From: Sycon ciliatum
Lineage: Eukaryota; Porifera; Calcarea; Leucosolenida; Sycettidae
Assembly (NCBI RefSeq): GCF_964019385.1
Contig: NC_088645.1
Location: forward strand, 14,246,727 to 14,310,726
Direction of reading: 5' to 3'
DNA: 64,000 nt
Of this stretch, positions 10,750 to 23,315 are shown one piece after another. The translations under genes were made by a program, and so were the position numbers. Positions within the stretch are counted from its first letter, which is position 1; the number at the start of each line of letters is the position of its first letter. Under the pieces are notes generated by a model that worked only from the letters and a program-made list of their open reading frames with translations, was not told the origin of the DNA and did no database searches.

Positions 10750-13700
10750 ATGTCGAGGATTGTGTGAGTGCTGCAAAGGGTAATGAGTGAAAGAGGAGAT
10801 AGAGGACTCAGTGTTTGGCACTGAACAGTGAGGACCATCATTCACAGCATTTTCCCATCATCTTACACGCCAAGCCGCAGTGTTGCCTAGCGCCTCAGCC
10901 CTGTCTGGTATACTGCCATATGACTGGGCTCAGGTCAGCACAAAACGTGTAGAATTGCTTCGATCATAACTGGATTTTTAGTCATTTGTACAGAGAGCGG
11001 TGTAAAGAGTTCCTTGCAGTCAGTCTGAACGAGAACACACGCTCCGTGGACAGCTCCTTTCCCACCCCGCTAGAGTACGGGTTAGTGCACTGTGTAGCGA
11101 TTCAACGGGCGGGGTAGCGCTCAAGAGGGTAGTAGATACAGTGATGGCTGCTACGGGCGCATCAGGCACGGGAATAGAGGATGGCACCGAGACACGAGGA
11201 CAGTAAGTACAGCCACTGTACAGCAATATGATGTTCTACACACCTCAGTCACCAACATGATCTACTACACCCTCCAGACTCCAGTGGCATAGCTGGGCCA
11301 CCTTCTAGGGGATGCATCTTCAAGCAGTTCGACCTGGTGGTTTGTACAGAAATAATTGCAGTGCACCTGCTGTACATGTAGGTAGGCATGGGCAGGTAAT
11401 GCTAGCATTATGGCTGGCATTATAGTCCCTTTTTTCCAGGTGGCATAATGCTGGCATTATAACACCATTTCGCATGCAAAATTGGCATTACAAGCATAAT
11501 TGCCGGTCGACAACCGTGTCATGCATGAAGCTGGCTAGGTCCAGTTCCGAAAATCGTGCATCTGAACCCGTCGGGCTTCGTCCGGAGACTTGACGTTGCA
11601 AATCAACCTTCTCAGTGGATTGTTGTAGACAACATGCTCACTGCCGTTTAAGTTTTTTTTCTACGCTTTGGCCTTGATCCAAGACGGACTTCTTAAATCG
11701 ACTTTTCCAACTTTCAAACTGGCATTATGGAGTAGTGTGAGCATTAAAAGTGGCATTATAGCATTGCCTTTAGCATTATCGCAGCAAATAGCTAGCATTA
11801 CCCGCCCATGCCTACATGTAGATGTAGGTCTGCACCTGCAGCTAGTTACGTAACTGTACAGTGAAAGCTGTCTAAGACGACCGCTGCTCAAGGGACCTGC
11901 AAAATGTGGTCTCCGTTGCCAGGTGGTCGCCTTTTTCAGGGTCGTTTGGCTGCCAAGAGCATCCCTTGGTCCTGGTTACAGTGCCATTCTGAGGCAGGTG
12001 GTCGCCTTGACAGGTTCTACTTAGCACACTGGCACTCAATTCTGGCTTTACAGAATGCACTGAGTCTGAAGTGTGATCTCTCAGGCCTAAACCTGCACTT
12101 GCAGAACAAAGGTCGAAAGATTTGATTTGGGGGGGGGGGGGGGAGTGCACACCCCCCCTTCCCCCTCACGGACGGGGTGCCTGACCTACACACACTCACC
12201 AGCATGATCTTGTGAATAACTTCGTTCACCTAGTAGATCTCCAAAGGCTGAATTTTACGCACACGGTGATACCCAATGATAACTGATGCGACACTGTCTG
12301 TGAATGTCCTGTGACTGTACATGTACGTGGAATAGCTGCGTAAGGTCTGGACTCTGGAGAGGTCATGGCACGTTCAGATTCCATGCATGGTCTGTCCTGC
12401 ATATGAGCAATATCAATGATGATCACAAAGAGTAGTAGATCTACTCTTGCCGTAGCTTGATACATGTACTGTTGACTGACCAAGCATACACCTAGTACCT
12501 ATACACCGGCACACACTGTATTTGATGATGGGCATGGCACTGTCAGTCGCTGAAGAACTGGGGGGGGGGGGGGGTCAGCCTTCTAGCCTAGACCTTTCTT
12601 ATTTTCATGTACTACAGTCTATGCACAGTTGAGTCACCGTGTATACATTGGTATGCTGTGCTGTGCTTGATGAAATTCTAGCCTGGCCGTTCTTCAGCGC
12701 TCCATTCTTCGGCGCTGAACAGTACTTTGGGGGGGGGGGGGAGGTATTGAGGTATGTATGCACGGAGCATTTTTTCAATATTCCTCTCCCCTTCTGTCTA
12801 TTCTGCATTCCCTCCAGCCTTGACCAGCAGACGGAGATGTCCAGGGAGAGGATATTGTCAGTGGAGAAGGCATTTGCAACAGCTACGCAGGACATGGCTG
12901 GTGTGGTGCGACAGATTGCCAAGTTGAGGAATGCGGGTGAGTCGGGCTGCTCTTGTTCAGTCCATTGCAGTGAAGCAGGGTATTCTTATGTACCCGTAAT
13001 GTCGCGTATTAAAGCCGGGTTTTTTCCTGTAGAAGCCAATGTCAGGGCTAGGCTTCTATTCAAAGCAGGACTGGTATTTCTATGCGCGTCAAGACTGAAA
13101 CCAGGCGTATTTGCCGACAGCTTGTCTTAAAAGTCAGGCTTCTATTCAAAACAGGCTTCTATTTGGGATAGGCTTTAATACAAGACACTACGGTATCTAA
13201 ATACAGAGTGAATGTACTTTGGAGAGCGGGGGGGGGGGGGGAGGAGAGCAGAGCATGAGTCTGGAAACGCTGATAGTTTTCTCTTTGACATGGATATTTG
13301 GTCTGAAGAAGGGCTGAGGCTTCACGGATATTTGGATCGTTGAATTTGAGCTAGATTTGACTGAGTTGTGTCCTGTTGAAGTCCCACAATTGAATGCATA
13401 GAATTCTATGCATACATAGGCTCTCAAAAGGTTAGCAAGAGTGCTCTAACCAGTCGGCAATGAAATAATTATGTTGTATGGTGCTGTCACCATTGCTGTA
13501 CAGGTGATGTACTGGTGGAGAACTTTGCAAAGTACGCCGACACTGAACTGCCGTCGATGAGAGAGAACCTGCAGGCCGTGTGTGAGTGTCTTGCAGCTGT
13601 GGAAGACCACAGGCAAGCCCATGTGAGTACCCGTCACCGGAATATGTTAACCTTTCATGCATGGCTTTAGTAGCACTACATAGACGTCATACACGCTACG

Positions 13701-16700
13701 GTTACTATGGTGTTGGCCGTATCACTCTGTGTCCCAGGTCCACCGTAAATCAAATAAGATGCACTGATTTGGGCTCTAATTTTCGGAACTTTTCCGTGGA
13801 ACCACCCGAAGGCCAAGTATAATTGTACGTCATATGGCTAGCCATACCACCCTAAAACACCGTCCGACACCTCTGCACTGTAATACCCCGCACAAACCCG
13901 TGTCACGGTTCTGTTCTGAACGAAAGGCATATATAAATGGGCGAAAATATGCTGAATACCAGGAAAGAAAATTGGGCTTTGCAGACTGGGTACATAATGT
14001 TTCCTACTCACCTGTGTTTGTCCAATAAAGTCAAAACTAGGGTTTCTATGTCTGCAGCACTGTGACAAATACACCGTACTAGTACTTGATCGGATATCTT
14101 ACACGGTCACCGCTATTCTTTAGACACTCTGTGTGTTTGGACTCAACGCACCCCCAATCCCCCATCGTGATGGAGATTGGGGTAATCAGGATGAGTGGAC
14201 TACAGGATTTCGTAGCATGTTTTAACTTGAAAGGTTTTAAAGCATTTTTTACTAGTGTGAGCATGTGACCTGTGTCTGCATGCATTGCTGGGTACATGTA
14301 GCAGGATTTCGGCGACGCTATTCTCCAGCCCAAGACCGCATCATGATGTCATTCTGCTCCGATCAAAACGATCGTTAGTTACGAATTGTTGTGGTACCTG
14401 CCTCTAAACAGTGATGATTCACCCCCCCCCCCCCTCCCTCCCCTCCTCCCTCCCTCTCTTTCTCTGATTGTGGCTTTGCAGGTTTCGCGCGTTGAAACTC
14501 AAGTAATCCATCCGCTGACCCACTATGAGAAGACTTGCAAGTTAGCGAAGGTGAGCTACCCCATGCCATCATGTTAAAGGGGAAGTTAAGGCAAAAAATA
14601 AAAATTCACCAGTTGTAGTCTTCGGGGTGCTGAGTCGAATGGTCTTGGTCCGAGAAAGCTGAGACGCTCCCTTCCTACTTGAATCCCAATCGAACTCGCG
14701 CACTTCCACCGAAACTGGGTGACTGCGCCCTACTAGATGGGGATTTGTATGCAAAATGTCACTAAAAGCGCCGTTTCGTTCTTATAAAAGCACGGATGAC
14801 CGCGATTGGCCCATATGTTGTAGTCTTTTGGATGCTGAGTCGACTGGTTTTGGTCCGAAAAGGCTGCGATGCAGCGTTCCTCCTTTATTCCCAATCGAAC
14901 ATGGTTGAAGAAGCGGTCACGTGCTCCTGCGTACACCAGTCAGCTGGTCACCGTGCCTGCAGGGAACAACTTACTAGCCTGTTTGACCTTTTTTGGGTGC
15001 AGTCCTGTCACTCGAGTTGAACTCGAGTTGAACCTTGGTGTGAAAGTTGTCGCCTGCTGGCGTGGTGACCAGGTGATTTGGGCACCCAGGAGCACGTGAC
15101 CACTTGTTCAACCATGTTCGATTGGGAATAAAGGAGGAACGCTGCATCGCAGCCTTTTCGGACCAAAACCAGTCGACTCAGCGTCCAAAAGACTACAACA
15201 TATGGGCTAATCGCGGTCATCCGTGCTTTTATAAGAGCGAAACGGCGCTTTTAGTGACATTTTGCATACAAATCCCCATCTAGTAGGGCGCAGTCACCCA
15301 GTTTCGGTGGAAGTGCGCGAGTTCGATTGGGATTCAAGTAGGAAGGGAGCGTCTCAGCTTTCTCGGACCAAGACCATTCGACTCAGCACCCCGAAGACTA
15401 CAACTGGTGAATTTTTATTTTTTTGCCTTAACTTCCCCTTTAAGTAGCAGCTGCTGGGAGCCGTTATCTAGGCATTGACGGTCAACCTTAATTAAAGGTG
15501 CCTCTATGCGAGAGGAGCTTTCATTCAAGAGTGATTGTTATTTTTTTAATAGGTCTTGGAAGTGATCATGTCAGAAGTCAACAAATAACAACGTCTGTGT
15601 CAAATTGCATCCATCCCGACCAGTGACCACCATGGCAAAGCACTAGTGCACATACAGTATCTGGTGGGGGTCACGCATCATGTGTGATAACATTGATGTG
15701 GACCCAAACGTCAGCGCTTTCATGTCTATTGGTTGTGAGGTAGCAAGCCCAATACCCTGGTACTTGATCTGTTGTCGAAGTACTGGGTCATTTGGGGGGG
15801 GGGGGGGGAGAGACTACACATAAACTATGTGAAGAGAACTTCTATACAGAACCGCCGGAAGCAGTTTTTGATTGGTCCGATAGTTTCAGTGTCTTTCATA
15901 CTAAGTTGTTTAGGATATGGCGGGTACACATGACCTCCATGGTAGTAAAGAAGTGTTGCCATTCACATTTTAATCATTCAATTTTGCTGTTCACCTGTTG
16001 AATTCTTTGCTCTCCTTGCATTCGTATCATCATTGCTTTGTGCGTTCAATAAAACACCTTTTAGTAAACAAGTGTTGGTGGTTAAAATGTTGGCCCGGTA
16101 ATAACCTGACCAACCGGACCGGTTCCGGCGGCCCTGCAATATGAGAGGGGTCTTTGACATCTGGCCTTTCTAATCTGTGTGTCTAGGACGGCCTAAAAGA
16201 CCGGAAACCGGCCCGCGAGAAAGAGATCAGCAAACAGAAGGTGTACGACAAAGTACGCCGCGATCACCCAAACGATACACGCAAGATTGGCCGAGCGTTG
16301 GAGGAGATGCAAACTGCTCGTGCCGAGGCTGCGCAAGTGTCCAAGAAAGCCGAGGAACACATGCGAGTGTACGAACTACAAAAGCTAAAGGATGCCAAGG
16401 TATGTCCCGCTCATGCAACCAAAGCCTATTTTCTGTATGGCAGATGGATGTTAAAACTATTTTGCCTCAGGATCACATAGCGTCACATTTGATTAGCATG
16501 CAAAACCGTGTTCTGCGTTCTTTGTAAGGACGCTCTGCCCATTGAGACATTGAGGACTTTGTGGATAGAAGAATATTTCCTGAAGCAATGCCAAAGCGCT
16601 TACTTTCGTATCTGCTTATGTGCAGTGCATGTTCCCAACTCACATGACATATTGCTGGTGACAGGGGGAGGGGGGGGGGGGGATCATAACTGTTTAGGCA

Positions 16701-18512
16701 GGCATCACAACGACATTGAATGATCATTTGAATGTATGAGGTACGCAATCAAGTACATCTGCACCGCCGGAATCAGGTTTTGATTGGTCCGGCTCTTCAG
16801 CAGCAAACAATGTGTTGGTGGCAGCATGCGGTACACTGTGTACAACGTGCTGATCACCAGCTCAGCTACTGTACATGTAGCTCAGCCAAATGAGCTGTTT
16901 GTATGACAACCTAGGTAAGGAACAAGCATAGCGAGGATCCAGAACAAGTTCTCTCGTTCTGCTGTGAATGTGTAATATACACAACACAGGCGGTGGACAC
17001 GGTACGGTCACTACGGTATTGACCGTACCACTTTTGCCCCAAGTACCCCGTGAATCAATAAAATACACTGATCTGGACTCTTGGACTCTAAAATTCCAAA
17101 TACTTTGGCTCCGCCGTCCCTTTCCCCACGAGTAAACTGTACTTCAGATGACTGACCGTGCCACCCTAGTATACCTTCCGACGCCCCTGCACAAGTACAT
17201 GTGCATTTGCCGGAGGATGCACCCAGTGTGCTGACAGTGCTCAACACCGCGGAGGCAGAGCTTAACACACAGAACAATAAGGGCACTAATGAGGCGAATC
17301 AGCCTTGTTTATTCTGCCGGCGCTGCACATGTACATTTGTTCATGAGTGCATGTTCTTGTGCATTCCATTCCTATCATGTGACCTACAGAGCATATTTGG
17401 TGACTACCTCATGTCCTGTATGACATTCCATGCAAAGTCTTTGGAGCTTTGCTCGCTGGCGTTTCAAAATCTGAACGGTGTAGACAAGGAGACATACCTT
17501 GAGGTAGGCCGTGCCACACTACACGAGGCTGTTCCTTGCAGTGGCCTGCTGGATCCTTGTGAATGTCACTGCATCTGCGTGTCCCCGCACACGGCATACA
17601 GCACAGTTGTATGTGCAGTCGATTTCCAATCGAGAGGTGGCGGGTTCCATTTCTGACGAATTCGTTTGCGTGCAAGTCATGACTGGATGGGTTGGTGCAG
17701 TGCCTCAGCCCAGTAGATAATGAACATACCGTATTATCTCCAATATAAGCACAGTCTCCGATATTAGCACGTCTCCAATAATAGAACACCTTGCGGCGGC
17801 ATTCAAAAAATAAAGTGCTCAGTCTCCATTATAGGCACACCTGTGTGAAGTGCTCACTGTGAAGTGCTCTGAAAACCACCCGGGCCTCCAATAAAGGACA
17901 CCGTACGGTAGTATATGTACGCACATTGCATGCACATGTACATGTTATCATGGTCAGTCGCGCAATCGCGCGCGGTGCACCAACCTCTGAAATGAGGTTG
18001 AAATAATAATGGAACAGTCTCCAATAAAGGAACGTCTCCATTAATAGCACGGGGCGGAGGTACATTGAAAAAATAAGGACCGTGCTTTTATTAGAGATAA
18101 TGAACATACTTGACAGTAGACGTACATAACCTATTAACCATGCTGTGTATAAAGATGCAGATAATACTGCTCTCAAAGGCTCTCGTGAACACAAATTGCA
18201 AATTCACATCCATTCGCGAAAATCGAAAGGTTTTACTTGACGATAAAGCTTGAGAGTACACTGTATACGTGTACTAGTGAAACTGGAAAACTTTCAGGAT
18301 GTTCTTAGAGAGCCTGAAATGTGTCCTTTTCTGAGTATTATCGCATTCTTGTCTGCGAGGAAACTGTTTCCCTGTCTCTAAGATTTCCTGGTTTACAGTA
18401 TACTGATATGACTAGCTACACCCTTGCAGTTTCCACAGTACACTTGAAGAGAATTTCCCTGTTTTTGTGTGTGTGTGTGTGTGTGCACGTGTGTGTGTGT
18501 GTGTGTGTGTGT

Positions 18513-18573
<61 letters not shown>

Positions 18574-18862
18574 CACATAGGAGTTCCGATTAGCATTCCA
18601 TCGGCGGACTGCCAAACCCGGACTGTCTCAGCTAGGTGTGTCGCTGGCTGATGGCGCCGCTGGCGCTGGTGTTGCTACTCAACAGAGCACTACATCTGCG
18701 ATATCCCGATCACGCGAAGACCTGGCAGCCAGCGGTCGCCCAGCACAGCTAACGCGGGTACTAAGCCACGAGGGAGGCCGCCGACATTCCGAGGCGGACA
18801 CAGTAGGACAAAATGGCGTTGAAGACGATGGCAGCGATGTCGACGAAGATTACCTGGAATGA
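10750..18862 (+). CDS. FAM92/CIBAR family BAR-like domain protein, seven exons, 309 aa
   Basis: Exons are 10750-10763, 12818-12936, 13504-13622, 14482-14550, 16187-16399, 17390-17503 and 18581-18862. All phases agree and all donors are GT and acceptors AG. The tiny first exon gives MSRI and was chosen because its phase fits and the result resembles the FAM92 start (MLRRNLDE); it is the least certain exon. Matching features include LVENFAKYADTELPS, DHRQAHVSRVETQVIHPLTH, HMRVYELQKLKDAK and the acidic C-terminus DVDEDYLE, which parallel human CIBAR1/FAM92A (289 aa). These proteins form a banana-shaped coiled-coil BAR-like dimer that binds curved membrane and works with CBY1 at the ciliary base; mitochondrial inner-membrane roles are also reported. 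A long serine/charged tail (exon 7) follows the BAR-like helices. I cannot say which vertebrate paralogue (CIBAR1 or CIBAR2) it corresponds to. Confidence 0.85.
11385..11814. mobile_element. MITE-like element with GTAGGCATGGGCAGGTAATG termini (CIBAR intron 1)
   Basis: The right end is the near-complement of the left (GCATTACCCGCCCATGCCTA). The interior contains many GGCATTAT and TAGCATTAT words, repeating the subterminal motif. It is non-coding and flanked by TACATGTA on both sides. Confidence 0.65.
13696..13885. repeat. Interspersed repeat, copy A (CIBAR intron 3)
   Basis: It shares a common order of blocks with 17000-17195: a GTTACTATGGT-type start, a CCACCGTAAATCAA-type block, CACTGATTTGG, and a final CCACCCTA followed by CCGACNCCTCTGCA. 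The copies are clearly diverged and both lie in introns of the same gene. Confidence 0.6.
14578..15439. mobile_element. TTAA-flanked long fold-back element (piggyBac/Kolobok-type TTAA insertion) in CIBAR intron 4
   Basis: TTAA occurs at 14574-14577 and 15440-15443. Directly inside both, the ends read AGGGGAAGTTAAGGC as an inverted pair. Arms of roughly 350 nt are almost identical, with a loop of about 150 nt near 14935-15085. Each arm itself contains two related modules, beginning TTGTAGTCTTCGGGGTGCTG and TTGTAGTCTTTTGGATGCTG, so the arm arose by internal duplication. No transposase is encoded, so it would be mobilised in trans if at all. Confidence 0.75.
17000..17195. repeat. Interspersed repeat, copy B (CIBAR intron 5)
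   Basis: It is the diverged partner of 13696-13885, in the same orientation with the same block order. Confidence 0.6.
17733..18100. mobile_element. MITE-like element with ATTATCTCCAATATAAGCAC termini (CIBAR intron 6)
   Basis: The left end CCGTATTATCTCCAATATAA pairs with the right end TTTTATTAGAGATAAT. The interior repeats CTCCAATAAAGGA and CTCCAATAATAG words several times. It is related in design to the element at 2000-2262. Confidence 0.6.
18465..18571. repeat. (GT)n microsatellite abutting the 3' splice site of CIBAR intron 6
   Basis: About 107 nt of GT with a few GCAC interruptions end 9 nt before the exon 7 boundary. The acceptor is GAACACATAG, so the usual pyrimidine tract is replaced by a GT repeat. 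Confidence 0.85.
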
Positions 18863-20716
18863 TGCGGGTGCTAAGCCTTTGAACTTGAATGATTTGAAGT
18901 GAGTGCTGCGGGAGTGACTCTGTGTGTAAATTAAATTGATACCAAGTCGTTTTCGCATTGCATGACACATGAGCTGGTTAGCTAATTATGAGCGCTGTGA
19001 TGGCCAAATAATGAAATGTAACGTCATAATAATAATATTATATTTATAGTGTTTCTATCACTGAGTGGATGAGGTTAAATCCTAGGCCCATGGAATATTC
19101 ATCCGTCCGTGTAAATCATGTAGTTCCCGTGTGCCATTGGATTCCGGTGCGCACTGTCATTGTATCTACATGTATATGGAATATACACAGAAGCCTTGCT
19201 TGGTAGTTAAAAACATGTATATGGAACGTAGTGTTGGCTGGTCCACTACTGTACTGGGGCAAGCTCCTGAACAGCATGTTTTTTTAAGCCAAAACGACAT
19301 AGCATGATAGGGTCCTCCTTCACTTTCCGGCTGGCATCTCCCACAATTGAAAGCGCGACTGTGCACGGCATGGTTCAACCAACGAGCACACTTGTTTTTC
19401 AGCCGGGTGCATTCCCTTCCTGCATGAAGGCTTTAGGGAAACGGCCAGTGTGCTGGTTCGTTGCTACTGTTGAGCGAAATTGGCAATGCGCCCTCCAATA
19501 TCACGATATACTGCATGCGTGGAGTAATGCATATTGGTATAACTGTGCACAAACGTTCCCCAGCCACCATTCTTCAATTACAAACTGGACGCAACCCTGC
19601 AGCTCCGGCAGTGTTCTCTTCCTCACAGCGTACCAGGATGTCCGGTATTCTTGGAAATTATCAGTTGTAAGATTTGATGATAAAACCATAATATTGGATA
19701 GCACGTTAATCCTCGGGTAAATAAGGAGAATTCATGTGTTTGAAATCAATGATAAGGAGATAAATGGAGATATCAAAGTATCCGTCAACACAAGCGTATT
19801 TATTGCTCTCTCTACAAGCATTGTACAGACTATTGAGTACATGTATCAGCCAGCCTAAGTTGGTAACACGCCAGCTCTGCTGGATAGAGCACAACACCAC
19901 CCACGCTCCATATACTACAATGAACCTGTGGTAAAACTAGAATTGCATGGTCAACATGCATACTTTTAACATCTGGATTACGGTGCTGTCCTAACTACAG
20001 AAGACCTCGGCATGAAGCCGAAATATCAACACACGTATATCAATAGTCACTGATAACACAGAGGTATTCCGCGTGTACACATCTGCTACCCATCCCACTG
20101 GTGTGCATTGATCATCTAACCGTGTCGGGTGCGAGTCTGCGACACGGGTTTGCCAAAGCCAGCCTGCATGGGCTCTGCAAAAGAAACGCCTGTATCAGTG
20201 TTTGGCTGTGGAAGTAAAAATAATCTCAATCAATCAACTTACTCGGCCCGGATGAGCATTTTGAAAGATAAAATGCATTGCAAAAACACCACGTTACTCC
20301 AATTAGCTGTAAGATGGTACTCGGTTATAACTGTTAGTCACCACAGTGCAGTGGCTGTTACAACATTGATCACCAGGCTCATAGTGCCGTCAGTACCGTG
20401 ATGATATACCGGCACTGGTACTGTACTAAGGATGGGCACCATGATGTAACACACTCAGTCAGCTGGATTCAGTTGATGCTCACATGTTAGAGGCACGCGG
20501 GCAGATCGGTGTCACAGTGTCTGTGTCATAATGTAAGTCACTGCAGACACCACATAATGCGGTGTGATCGATAGCGAGCTATGAAGCTGAGACGTCTGGT
20601 TGGCTGAGCTTAATTAATGGGCCCGACCACCACACTCCTTTATCCACTTCAGTTTCTGATGATAGGTGGATTTTGTAGAAAAGGAAGAAAAAGCTATAGA
20701 GTCAGCACCCTCAGCC
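18863..20716. other. Intergenic stretch between convergent CIBAR and GH18-like genes
   Basis: No coding exon is supported. An open frame at 19304-19720 has no recognisable domain. The segment 20578-20695 is a repeat copy also present at 51777-51895. A tRNA D-arm-like string (AGCTCTGCTGGATAGAGCA) at about 19872-19890 has no matching T-arm. Confidence 0.6.
20578..20695. repeat. Interspersed repeat with GAGCTATGAAGC motif, copy 1
   Basis: It shares GAGCTATGAAGCNGAGAC, TTAATGGGCCC, ACCACCACACTCC and GGTGGATTTTGTAGAAAA-type blocks, in the same order and strand, with 51777-51895. Confidence 0.7.
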
Positions 20717-22639
20717 CTATGGTGCTGGAACTGTAATGTTGTATGCACCCTCCAACCACCTCTTCATCTCGTCAAGCATCACAGCGCCCATGTCCTGAAA
20801 GTTGGCAAAGAACGCCAGCTCCTGACAACCGGACCTTGACATTCCCTGCAGCAGCAGAAAGGGGAAGGAAGTTATGCAGTGTCAGCAAGTGTAAACTCAC
20901 ATTGCATCAATGGCATTAAAAACACACACACACACAGAGCTTTTAAAATATGCAACTGCGTGTAGTAATAGTGAAGCACAAAATTGGCCTTGGCTGCAGT
21001 TCCCATTGCCCTGCAGTCCATTGTACTGCAGACCAGTGCATATGTGCCATAGTGTACTACCCCCCCCCCCCCCCCCTTGTCGCTGTACCGTCAGGATGCC
21101 TCTGTACTCATTGGCTGTGCAGTTTACCTGAGATTCAATCTGCATATCAGATACAAGTATACAGATTGAATCTGTGTACTAGCACCTGGTACAGTCAGAC
21201 CTCGCTTAACCGCACACATTCGTTTTCCACACAAAAATATCCGGGTAGGCGAGGGAACCGGATAATCGAACACACATACTGTATGCATGCATGACATATG
21301 CTGTAAATCGGTAACCGACGATTTCTTCCGAATGGCGAGGGATCAGGATAAAAGAGGACCGGATAAGTGAGGTCTGACTGTATACGGATTCAATAACTGC
21401 ATTCCCTGCAATATACGCACTTGAAACATCCTAGAGCAGTTGAAATGATGATGGTTGCGACAATTCCAACACTATGAAAACACTCAGCGTAACAAATCCA
21501 GGCGACAGATAACCATATCAACCGCTACTCACCGTAAGCACAGTTTGCATGCTCCACTTGCTGTTCAGCTCGCCATGCGGGTACAGTAGTGCTCCACCGC
21601 GTGGTTTGAAGCGATAACCCATGGCTCTAACGAACTCATCAATGAGCTTCACCTCATGGCTATCACACTCCACGACAAATCCATCCAGACCACCAATTAC
21701 CTGAACAACAAAGAAAACAGGTCAATGATGCACAGATAGTGGGAGACAAAATACGATTGTATCAAGCCATGATTTGAGTGTAAAGGATTAGTGTTTGTGT
21801 GGTGATCAGTTCAATGATATGAACTTGCGCATAGAGCCTAGTCGAGAAGCTGGTCAGTAAACAGCTGGGTGGATAGATGGGTGGTGGCTTGGTGGATGCA
21901 TGGATGGATTGACAGATGGATAGATAGGGTGTGTGTGTGGAGGGATAGGTGGATGGGTGGATAGAATGGATGGGTGGATGCGCATGGATGGATAGATGGA
22001 TGGATCAGTGGATGGGTGGACGGATGGATGGATTGATAGATGGGTGGGTGCATGCATGCATGGATAGATGCTTGGAGCCAAGGGATGGATGTATGGCCGG
22101 GTAGCTGGAGGAAGGGATGGGTAACAGATGGATCGGTGAGTGGGTGGCTGACTAGATGAGTGGATGGGGGGGGGGGGGATGTATAGAGATATCGTAAGTA
22201 GATGCCGGGTGGATGGATAGGCGAGCGGGTGGGTAACTGGATAGGGGAGCGGGGGGGGGGGGGTAACTGGATAGGCGAATGGGTGGGTAACTGGATAGGC
22301 GAATGGGTGGGTAACTGGATAGGCGAGCGGGTGGGTAACTGGATAGGCGAGTGGGTGGGTAACTGGATAGGCGAATGCATTGATGTGTTGAGACAAGGAT
22401 GGAGGGCAAGTGTAATGGGGGGTAGGCCGGTGGGATTAATTAAGGTGCATGTGATCCGGGGCTGATGGGTGAACAGTGAACACTGAAAACACAGATGAGT
22501 CAAACATGTAGGCAGACTGGTAGACTGGCAGCCACTCACACAGATGACCAAACAGACAGACATACACACAGACGTACGGGTGGACAAACAGAAGGCAGAT
22601 AGCCGGAACTTTGCCCCCCCCCCCCCCCCCCCCCCCCCG

Positions 22640-22704
<65 letters not shown>

Positions 22705-23315
22705 CACACAAAAGCTGGTATTATTCTTACATTCAGTATGGAAGCTGGCGTAGCATGAGAGTCCACAGAACGTGACAAGACCGTCATGCTCTTGTTATGC
22801 TGGTGCAATCCACTGCCAAACACATGCAGGAAATCTCTGTACTTCTTCGCATTCTCATAGTGCTTATCCCCATGAAATTCCACATCCAGGAAGTACCCGG
22901 AATAGTTTGACTTGAGTGCCTCGGCCACAAACAGTTTGGTGAAGATCTCTGCCCTGCCAAAATTGTGTACAGCATTGTCACCGCCCATCTGAATGATTGG
23001 GTGTATGTGCATTTCGGGCACGCGCTGCTGCAGAGGCTGGGTGAAGTATTTCCAGCAGAAGTTCACGTCGGGCAGTTTGGAGGCGGGCTCCAGAGGGCCT
23101 ACACTGTAGCAGTACGATGAAGCGATGTTGATCGCACCGCGATACTTTTCTAGCAAGTTCACGTACTCCGGCAATTGGGACTCGTGCTCCACAGTCACTA
23201 TCATTCGCATGCGGCGTGCTGGAAAGGGCAACTGGCCGCAAACGCCGTCAAGTCTCCATTGCAGGCTCACACCGAGCAGAATGGCAGCAAACCATGGACC
23301 GCTCGACATTTTCAT
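20717..23315 (-). CDS. Secreted protein, possible GH18-like TIM barrel, three exons, 293 aa
   Basis: Exons are 23315-22731 (donor GTAAGA), 21700-21533 (donor GTGAGT) and 20845-20717 (stop TAG), all phase 0. An N-terminal hydrophobic stretch (GPWFAAILLGVSLQW) ending near VCGQ looks like a signal peptide. Alternating hydrophobic strands follow. SGYFLDVEF at about residues 138-146 recalls the GH18 DxxDxDxE catalytic strand, with the final D-x-E kept and the earlier Asp residues missing. LDGFVVECD is a second barrel-like strand. The family is not one I recognise with certainty; a non-chitinase barrel is possible. Two sequons (NYS, NKS) in exon 1 and one (NIT) near the C-terminus suit a secreted glycoprotein. 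The second intron is ordinary, while the first carries several repeat arrays. The exon chain is well supported; the function is not. Confidence 0.7.
21192..21380. mobile_element. pogo/Tigger-like MITE with CAGTCAGACCTC termini
   Basis: It is flanked by TA on each side. The left end is CAGTCAGACCTCGCTTAACC and the right end is the complement, GTGAGGTCTGACTG. The CAGT ends and TA duplication fit the Tc1/mariner-pogo group. It sits in intron 2 of the GH18-like gene and is non-coding. Confidence 0.75.
21860..22180. repeat. Degenerate GGAT/GGTG tetranucleotide-rich array
   Basis: Imperfect repeats of GGATGGATGGGT-type words extend over about 320 nt and end in a poly-G run (22166-22178). It lies in intron 1 of the GH18-like gene. 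Long open frames across it are low-complexity artefacts. Confidence 0.8.
22217..22378. repeat. 24-bp minisatellite, about six copies
   Basis: Units read approximately GGGTGGGTAACTGGATAGGC plus GAAT or GAGC. One unit is expanded by a poly-G run (22249-22262). It lies in intron 1 of the GH18-like gene. Confidence 0.85.
22615..22700. repeat. Poly-C plus (CA)n tract just inside intron 1 of the GH18-like gene
   Basis: On the gene's sense strand this is (GT)n followed by a run of about 24 G, starting about 30 nt downstream of the exon 1 donor. Confidence 0.9.

Noticed and set aside
19304..19720. 138-aa plus-strand ORF
   Set aside because: No recognisable domain, no splice partner, and it lies between two convergent genes. 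It is treated as chance.
19866..19893. tRNA gene candidate (AGCTCTGCTGGATAGAGCA)
   Set aside because: Only the D-arm resembles a tRNA; no anticodon arm, T-arm or acceptor pairing follows.
21838..22707. 289-aa Pro/Ser/His-rich ORF and related frames
   Set aside because: They are composed of GGAT-type repeats, the 24-bp minisatellite and the CA/poly-C tract inside an intron.
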